In this document: piece by piece, positions 12,101-21,100 of the stretch
Numbering within the stretch: the first letter of the stretch is position 1
Layout of the letters: each line of letters starts with the position of its first letter
Source of the DNA: Strigamia acuminata
Taxonomy: Eukaryota > Arthropoda > Chilopoda > Geophilomorpha > Linotaeniidae
Direction: 5' to 3'
NCBI GenBank assembly: GCA_949358305.1
Contig: OX442319.1
Span: 496,001 to 560,000, forward strand
DNA length: 64,000 nucleotides
Translations under genes and position numbers: made by a program
The notes under the pieces: generated by a model
Seen by the model: the letters and a program-made list of their open reading frames with translations, nothing else
Told to the model about the DNA's origin: nothing
Database searches by the model: none

Positions 12101-15100
12101 GAGATCCCTCCGAGCCCTCCGATTCGTCGGACGACGACCATCCGAGTCGACCGTCTACAGGAAGGAGTCAAGAAGGCAGCGATGGGCACCGGTCGAACCG
12201 GCCGAATGCTTCAGACCGCTCTTCCCGGAGCTCCAACCCTCGTTCAGAGGAAGGGAACTTTCAGGACTCATCTGGCCGACATTACACGATGTCTGAGCTA
12301 GGCCGAGCCCTGCTGAACTCTTTCAGAAGAGAAGGAATCGATCTAGGCCATCCAGGCGACGAACATAATCGCGCTGGAGAGAGGGTTAAGCGCAAATATG
12401 GCGTACGAAACGAACCAAGCAGTGAAGCCACGGGTAACATCCGCTGGCAACACTATATTCAAACGCGATTTGACGGTTCGTGGAAGGCCGGAGACCGCTT
12501 CCTGGACGAAGTAATGCGTATCAAGAAAGCGACAAAAGCCACCGTCGCCGACATGCTAACCCACGGGCTAGTGGAGCTAACTACGGGGTCAGCTCGAGAA
12601 TGGTACCAGGGACTGAAAAACCCAACCTGGGACGATTTTCTCGTCCGTTTCGATCTCCGATACGGCGAGACTCCAGACGAGATCAGTAACAAATTACGGG
12701 GTCTACGACAAGCCCCAGGAGAAACATTAGCCGACTACGACGCCCGAGCGAAACTCCTGTTTGCAAGAGCGCCGTACGAAATAAACCCCGCTGGTTTTAC
12801 GATGATCTTTTACGGAGGATTATCGGCCCACTCGCAAAGAATTCTGCTAGACATGCGTGCACCCCGCACTGGCGATTACCAAGATGTCAGTAACTATCTT
12901 CTAACAAACACGTTAGAAATAGAACAGCGGTATTACGCCACTCTGCCCCCGGAAGAAGCTGACGCGCACGAGAAGCGGTTGCAGACGAGCGCCGAACGCC
13001 ACAAGACCTCAGAAAAATTAATGAGGCCAAGTGAATATTTGAGCGGCATAATGAGTCTCACCGAAGCATCCTTCGGACGAATGCTGACGCCTAAAGCAGG
13101 CAGTATTCTTCCAGCCAACCCGATAGCTGCCCCAAAGAAAGCACCGGCAGCGACGGCGATGCAGGTGACCTCGACGGACTCCACCCAGATGGAGAAAGTC
13201 GAAGAGACAACACCTCTCGCCACGGCTAAAGAAGAGGAGCCAGCATCGAGCGACGAGGAAGCCCTAAATGAGCACCTCGAAAACTTATCGACGGGATGCG
13301 ACGATCAAGGTCCCTATTTGCACCATGCACACCGGGCCTTGGCAATCACACAATTCAGAGCACACGTGCAAGCAACAAAAGCGAGAGGAGCATTGGGAGG
13401 AAAAAGACGATTCCCGACGCCCTTCGTCCCGAAAAAACCGGGATTCACTCCCACAGGGGATAAAAGTAACATCAAATGTTACAGCTGTGGAGAATACGGC
13501 CACTACTCAGATAAATGTGAGAAAACCGTCAAAGAAAAGGACATCATGCAAACCATGATGAAAATGATGATGGAGTTAAGAACTGATCTGGCAAAAAACT
13601 TCCAAGCGCAGGCGTCGCCGAAATAAATTCAGCTTCGTCTGCGCCAGCCGCGGAAATTAAAAAGAAGAAATATCACACTGGACCCGCAGGTCATGCCTTG
13701 GCAGAGGCACAGATCAAAGACCGCATACAGATCGTTCCGAAGAAGGAGGAAAAAGTGACGTTAACGAGTATGCAAGTGAGAACGAAACCGGAGGTCGGCA
13801 TGGATTGGACGGACCTTCCGTTCAATCTGGAGGTTGAGCCCCAGACATTACGCGTATTTCACTGCAATGTCACGAAAGCACATTGCGAAACTCTGTGTAT
13901 GCTGCCAGTGGAGATAGAAAACCAAAAATTGTTCGGTCTACTGGATTCAGGAGCGGATCGTTCATTCATATCCGAAGATATAGTAAAAGACTTGGATATT
14001 GGAAAGAAGGTGGCACAAGTGAACGCGAACGTAGAATTGCTCACCGCCAACGGCTACGTCAAGCCGAAGGGCGTAGTTCGCATCATGATCGACTGGACGG
14101 GGGGGAACCTGTCCCACCCCTTCATAGTCTTGCCATCCCACGACAAAGTATTCCTCCTAGGGATGGACATCATGGCGAAACTGAAAATTCAGCCAAACCC
14201 GATAACCCGTTCATGGAACTGGATAAGTCCCGAGGGAGAACGGTCAGTCCCCGTAGTTCCCCAAAAATTACTGGACGAAGCCAAGGACAAAGAGGAATAC
14301 GGAAGAGGATTGCGAAAATTCGTCCAAGATTACGATTTCGCAGCCTTCACTCTGGAATTACAGAGGAGTAACGTCGTGGACACCCTGGTCGAGGAGGCAG
14401 CACTGCGTGTTAACGAGGCATCGCTACTAAGGCGAGTGCTTCGAAAGCATGAAAGAATTCTGACCAAGACACCTGGTCGAACGACGGAAGCAACACACGA
14501 AATAGTCTTAACCACAGACAAGCCGATTCGAGTGCCTTACAAGGGGATGAACCCCCAGAAAAGAGACATCGTGACGCAAATGTGCCAAGACATGCTCGAC
14601 AAGGGCATAGTAACGCAAGCCCTGGGCGAATACGCCATGCGGATCGTCCTGGTGATGCGTCCAGGCTCGGAACCTCGACTATGCATTGATTATCGCCCCC
14701 TGAACGCGATAACGGTTATAGACCCGATTCAGATGCCGTCTATAGACTCGATCCTCCGGGAACTGAGCCCGTTCAAGTGGGTAACCACCATGGACCTGTC
14801 AAAGGGGTATTGGCAAGTGGAGCTAAAACCCGAAGACAAACTGAAAACGGCTTTCTACTCCCCGATAGGAAGACTAATGTTCAACGTGATGCCGTTCGGG
14901 CTTGTAAACGCCCCGAGCACGTTCCAGAAACTGATCGAAAGCGTGTTGGGAGATATGCTGCACGACTTCGTGTGGGCGTATCTCGACGACATCATAATAA
15001 CGTCGGACACATTCGAAGAACATATAGACCACATCGATAGAGTGGTCTCTCGCCTAGCCAAGGCAGGACTCCACATCCATCCAGGGAAGAGCAAGTTTTG

Positions 15101-18100
15101 CAGGAAAGAGCTTGCCTTCCTAGGATATCGAATAGGAGTCGAGGGAATCGCGATTGACCCCGAAAAAGTCAAAGCAATAAACGGATTCCCCGCCCCCGAA
15201 GATATAAAAGGTGTCCAGAGATTCATGGGCATGGTCAATTTCTTCGGCCGACTACTCTCTGGTCTGGCTGAAGTGGCCGCGCCTATAACGGATCTCTTAC
15301 GAACGGATAAAGAGTTTGAGTGGACGGTCCAGTGCGAGGCCGCATTTAGCACTATCAAGCAAATGCTGGCTGACGTCGAAAAGATGCCATTGCCGGACCT
15401 AAACCGACCGTTCGTGTTGCACACCGACGCGAGTAAAATCGGACTGGGTGCAGCCCTTCTGCAGACCCACGTGTACAACGGAATCTCGCAAGAAGTACCC
15501 TGTATGTTTATAAGCAGAAAAATACAGGGCGCGGAGAAAAATTATACGGCAACGGAACTAGAATGCCTAGCCGTAATTTGGGCAGTTCGGAAATTTCGCG
15601 ACTATCTGGAGTACACGAACTTCGAGGTTCAGACAGATCACCAGGCACTAAGCTGGTTGATGAAGCTCAAGGAACCCTCCGGCCGACTCGCACGATGGCA
15701 ACTGGAGTTAATGGCGTGCGATATAACAATTACGTACCGCCCCGGGAAGTACAATCATGTGGCCGACGCCCTCTCGAGAGCCCCAGCCTCTGACCCCCAG
15801 GGACCAGACGACGACGGCGAGGACGACACCCACCTCTTGTACTGCCCGACTCCACGGAGAATATGGCGTTTGCGAAAGGCGAACGAGCTACCAGTGATGG
15901 AGCCTGAAGATAGAACGTTTTGTGGTTTTTGGACTCGAACATACCAGCCAGCTGGGACAAACAATTCAACATCCGAAATTCAATCTCCGCCCCCCGGAGA
16001 AACCCACAAAACACTACTACGCGCCTTCACAGCAAAAATTGAAGAAAAAACACAATACGCTCCACCCACGAGACGTGAGTTCGTCGAACACCAGGCAGCA
16101 GACACAAAATGTCAAATTATAACGCAATATTTGCTGAACGGCGAATTTCCGGAAGGGATGACAAACCCACACCGCCGGAAACAGTTCGTCAAAGAAGCAA
16201 CAAGCTACCTCATAGATGATGAACTCCTGGTAAAATACCACCCGACGTTTCAAGATGACCTCAGCGGAGCGGGAAACTCGGTTAAAGTGGTCGTGCCGGC
16301 ATCGCTGCACACCCGACTGTTGTGGCTGATGCACGGACACCCGCTCGCCAGCCATTCTGGCGTGGCGAGGACCCTTTATCGAGTAAAACAACTTTTCTTC
16401 TGGCCGGGCGCGCGGCAAAAGATAACGAAATTTATCCGACACTGCCCCCGGTGCCAAGCGTGCAGACCGCGAGATAAAGTGGCCAGAAACGCCATGTCTC
16501 TCGGACCCTACGCACCGTTTGACTGCTTAAGCATAGACTTGATGGGCCCCAAGCCCACAACGGGAAACAAGAACATGTATATTCTCGTAATTATGGACGT
16601 GGCCACCCGATGGCCGGAGCTGTACGCCCTCGCGAAGCCCTCGGCTGAAAACATAGTCGAGTGCCTTTACGACGTGGCAATGCGATTTGGGTTTCCCAGA
16701 AAACTCATTTCGGATAACGGCCCCCAATTCCGATCGAGAATATATAAGGACTTCTGTAGAAAATTTAAAATGGATGCATCAAACACCTCCACGTATAATC
16801 CTCAGACAAACCCAGTCGAGAGATTAAATAAAGACATAAAATATGCGCTGACAGTATTCACCGATATTCACAATCGATGGGACGAATACCTGCGAGAAAT
16901 CGCTTTCAGCATTCGCTCAACCGTGTCAAGAACACGCGAATTCTCACCGGCGTACCTCAACTTCGCCCGCGAATTAAGGATGCCATGGGACCCACGCGTT
17001 GCCGAAGCTGTTAACGTATTAGACCCATCGAGCCCACACGAGTACGTGTGCCGGTTGGAACAGACTATATCCGACACATACCAGCATATGATGGCGCATA
17101 TTTTCAACATGAGAGAAAGAATCGCAGATAAAGAAGGCGATCTCGCTTTCGCGAACTTTAAAGTGAATGATCTAGTGTGGAAGGAGGCACACACGTTGTC
17201 CAATGCAGCGAGGGGCATCGCCGCAGGTTTAGCCGACAAGAGGGACGGTCCCTATGTAATTGTGGCCGAACACGGCGGCAACGCATACCAACTACGCCGC
17301 TTAGAGGACAACAAAAATTTTCAGTCGATACATGGCCGAGATTTAAGGCCATATCTGCCAGAGTTTCCCCAAGAAATCTGGCTGGAAGGTCAGACACACA
17401 GCGGCCAAGGGGGCACCGTGGTCGACACGTTCCAAAAAACAAATGAAGCTGAAAATATAGCGGAGGACGAGGATGAATTCTTCGACGCCGAATCTCCGGC
17501 CGACGAGGCTCCAGCACAGCCGGAGCAAGCAATTTCGGAGAGGGAGGAAGCAGAAGAAAGTACTTCTGAAATGGAAAATAAAAAAATTAGTAATGAGAAA
17601 AATGCCAACACATCGGAGATGAACGAGCAAGTAGAGTCACGATCTACGAGCACGTCGAAAATCAACCTTCGACCACGACGAAGCAATAATCCGTTCATTC
17701 GGGACGGCAAAGTCGTGGGGAAGAACTAAAAATAAAAGAAAATGTGATAACATGGAGCGGAGGCTTTGTAAAATAAAAAGATTTACTTACGAGAGCTGCT
17801 GCACATGTTGAGACGCGAAAATTTGGCTAAGTCCAAACTTCGCAACGAATTGTCGCAGTCACCACTAACAGACGAGAAGTTATGACGTAGCGGGCGACCA
17901 CGTGACAACGAAACCACGCGGTCGACCCCGTAGCGTCATTGCCAGCACGGCGGATCTCGCAAAATACGAGACGCGTTCGAGACCCACAATTCTCAGCGTC
18001 GATAGGCCCAGTTTCCGACTGTTTTTAACACGACGAGACGTGTTTTTGCTTCTCCCCCAAAGAGAAAGACAAAGACCTCTCAAACAAAACTTCATTTTCC

Positions 18101-21100
18101 TAAATTGAAATGGCCGATCGACGCAACCCACGATTAGAGCCGAGCGCATCGTCGAGAGACGAGAGCGACGGCCTAATCGTAAATGCAGAAGAAGATGAGA
18201 ATTGGGACGAACAACCGCCGTTGCAGGTAAATTAGTGTGATTTCCCCAGAGAAATCACATAATTCTTTGAATCTGTTGCATCCAACCCAGATTGGAGCGT
18301 GACTTGTGACTGATATATTTCTTTCTGTTTTATTGTTGATTTAAGGCTGGCTAAAAACCCGAGAGTGGACCCAGATTCACCTCGGAGTCAAGGCCGCCAA
18401 AAAACTAGAACAAAGGAAGTGTTCGCGGAATGGCGTCGTGGCAAACCAAAACCAAAACTAAAGGTTTTTCTTTCTTTTAAATTTAAACATCGTAATAAAT
18501 TAAAATACGATTAGAGTTAAAATAAAAAAGTTTAACGTAAGAAATTAAAATTTAACGATCGGTTTTGCCTGCGACCCCTTCCAAAAAAGCGGATCACCTG
18601 AGTTCAAAAGTAGTGTTGGATCAGCGCTACGACGGCGGAGATCATCGCAGAACTGCGAAACAAGAAAATAAGACCGACGGCCGCAACAAAAGAAAGGAGT
18701 TGCTGCCACCGTCGATCTTGAGCATATTTCTGATCCCCATCGTTAACTGGGATTTATTATATTAATCTTGTGATCTAAAATTATTCAGGTCGACCCGCTA
18801 GAATCGTGGGACGCCCTGCCTCCGACGGCGTCAACCGCCAACAACATCTTTCGCGGAGCCCTGCCGATTTACCTGCGGCAGGCCTATCCTGCAGAGACCA
18901 GCGCCTGGAAAATCCGATTGATGTATTCCAGGACCCTCGAGGAAAAATTCGAGCGATCAAAAACGCTGGTCGAGTGCATGACGAAGGAGATGAGGGAGCG
19001 AGTGGGGCCGCGGATCCCACCCGATGCGGATCCGCCGAGCCCCGTTTACTCCGGGTACCTGGAAGAGGCTTACCCAGGCACGGTGGCCGAGCTGCACACC
19101 TCCCATAGGTGGAGCGAGGCCCCGACCTTGGCAGCCCGCCAGAGAATAGTGGACGACGAGATCAAACGCTTAAAGCGCACCGAGACTCACGGAGTAACCC
19201 GAGTTCTCGAGAGAAACGGTTTCTCCCCCGAAGAAATCCGTAGATGGCTTCGCGACATCGAAGAAGATCATCTGACACCCAGATGGATACCGCCGGCGAA
19301 TTTTACGGCCACGCAGTCTGAGATGTGGCAGTTATACCACGCTGGTATCCTGGGAAGTCGCCGCCATCACAGAAGATCGAAGCGTCCGGCGGAGTCCGCC
19401 CCACGCGGACCCGCACGAAGAAGACAGGCCGTCTCCCCAATAGAGGCCGGCCCGTCAACGAGCCGCGACTACCGCAGCCGCTCGAGCAGCTCCAGTTCCC
19501 GAACTCGAGTTGTCGTGCGCTCGGAGTGTCGCCGAGTAGTAACGCTCGAGCCTGCCTCGCCAGACGACGCGCGGGCTGAGCGAACAGTCGAATCTTCCGC
19601 CCACTGGGCTGCGAGGACCGAGACACACCAAGATCGAGGAAAGAAAAGATCCTCGTTGTTCATGGCGATTACCACACAGTCGTCAGATCAATCCTCGTCG
19701 CGACGAACCGTCTCATCACACCAGAGACCGAATTCTCCGACGGACGTCCCCCAGAGGACGGCCCAACGCAGATCCGTCGCAGCCAGCACCCGGAGGAATC
19801 GAAAGCGCAAAGTACGTCAGAAGTTGCGAGCACAATCCCTGATAGCTAAGGGATTAGAGAAGGAGCGAGAGATGGCCGCCGCGAAACGGTCCGAACCCCA
19901 GAGTCTCGGACCCACGGCTGGACCGTCCAGGCGCCAAGCAGAGATTGATTTGGGAGAGTTGACGGAAGAGCAAATGTCCCCAGATGAGTCGGACAAAGAT
20001 GGGCCGGTTACAAAACAGGATCTGGCCGTAGCATTGAAGAACGCCTTCCGAGGATACGCGGCCAACCGGCCGTCGGGCTCAACACCGGCTGTGCCCACCG
20101 CGCTTGTGCCCCCACAAGTGCAATCGCGATGGCCGCCACTCCTCGAGGGTACAAACCCAGCCGTGACCGCTTGGACCCCTCCCCGGATGATTCCGGTGGG
20201 GGATCCAGCTCCGAAGCGGGTCAGATACGATAATCTACCCGGGCTGGGCCGTCCACCGTCACCCCCAACGCCACGAGTGTGTCGACCTTATCGCAACGCC
20301 GAATGGTACGCCCAGCGAGAGATGGACGCTCGATGCCGGCGTGAAGCGGCCTATCCCCCACTCAGCGAGCTACAAGAATATCTGGCCGAATACGAGAACC
20401 CCGCGATTGCCGAGTTGGCCATACGACAGGCCGACGCCGCCCAAACCCACCACATCAATTGGGCGATCGAACAGATGCGGACGCTGTCACAACAATTCAG
20501 TGGCAATCCGGACCGCGCTCACCCCTGCCATCGGAGCGGTTTGAATTTGGCAGTGACGAACGTCATGGCCCAGCTGCTGTCCCTGGGCGTCTTCTTGGAC
20601 AGTCGGCAGGCTATGGCGGCCTGGACAATCGTCGACCGTGAGGGAGTTCACCTTCCTCGGGCGTTGTACCAGGTATGGGCCGGATGGACTCCTGAGCCCG
20701 CCTCGCTGCGCTTCGACCTGGCCAAGAATACGGAGAACCCAGGCCTGCAGTTTTCGAAGATGCGTTCGTTGGCATTCCGCTACCGGAACCCCGGAGTCCA
20801 CCCTTCCTTGTTGCGAACAATTCGGGAGGCTCCGGAGATACCGGGAACGACAGCGAGCCTCCCACAGGCCATCGAGACCGCCCCCCCAGAGGCGGCGGTC
20901 CAACCATACATACCGACCCCAAAGCCGGTATTCCCAAAGGAGAAGCGGTATGCGAATCGACCCAAATTGATTCCGAAGCGCTCCAACCGAGGACCGCGAA
21001 CTCCTCCGCTGCCCTCTCCTTCGCCACCAGCGGCAGAGCTGGCCGCTCTTACAACAGAGCCGGCTACGCCACCGTTGGAGAGTCCAATGGAGATTCCACT

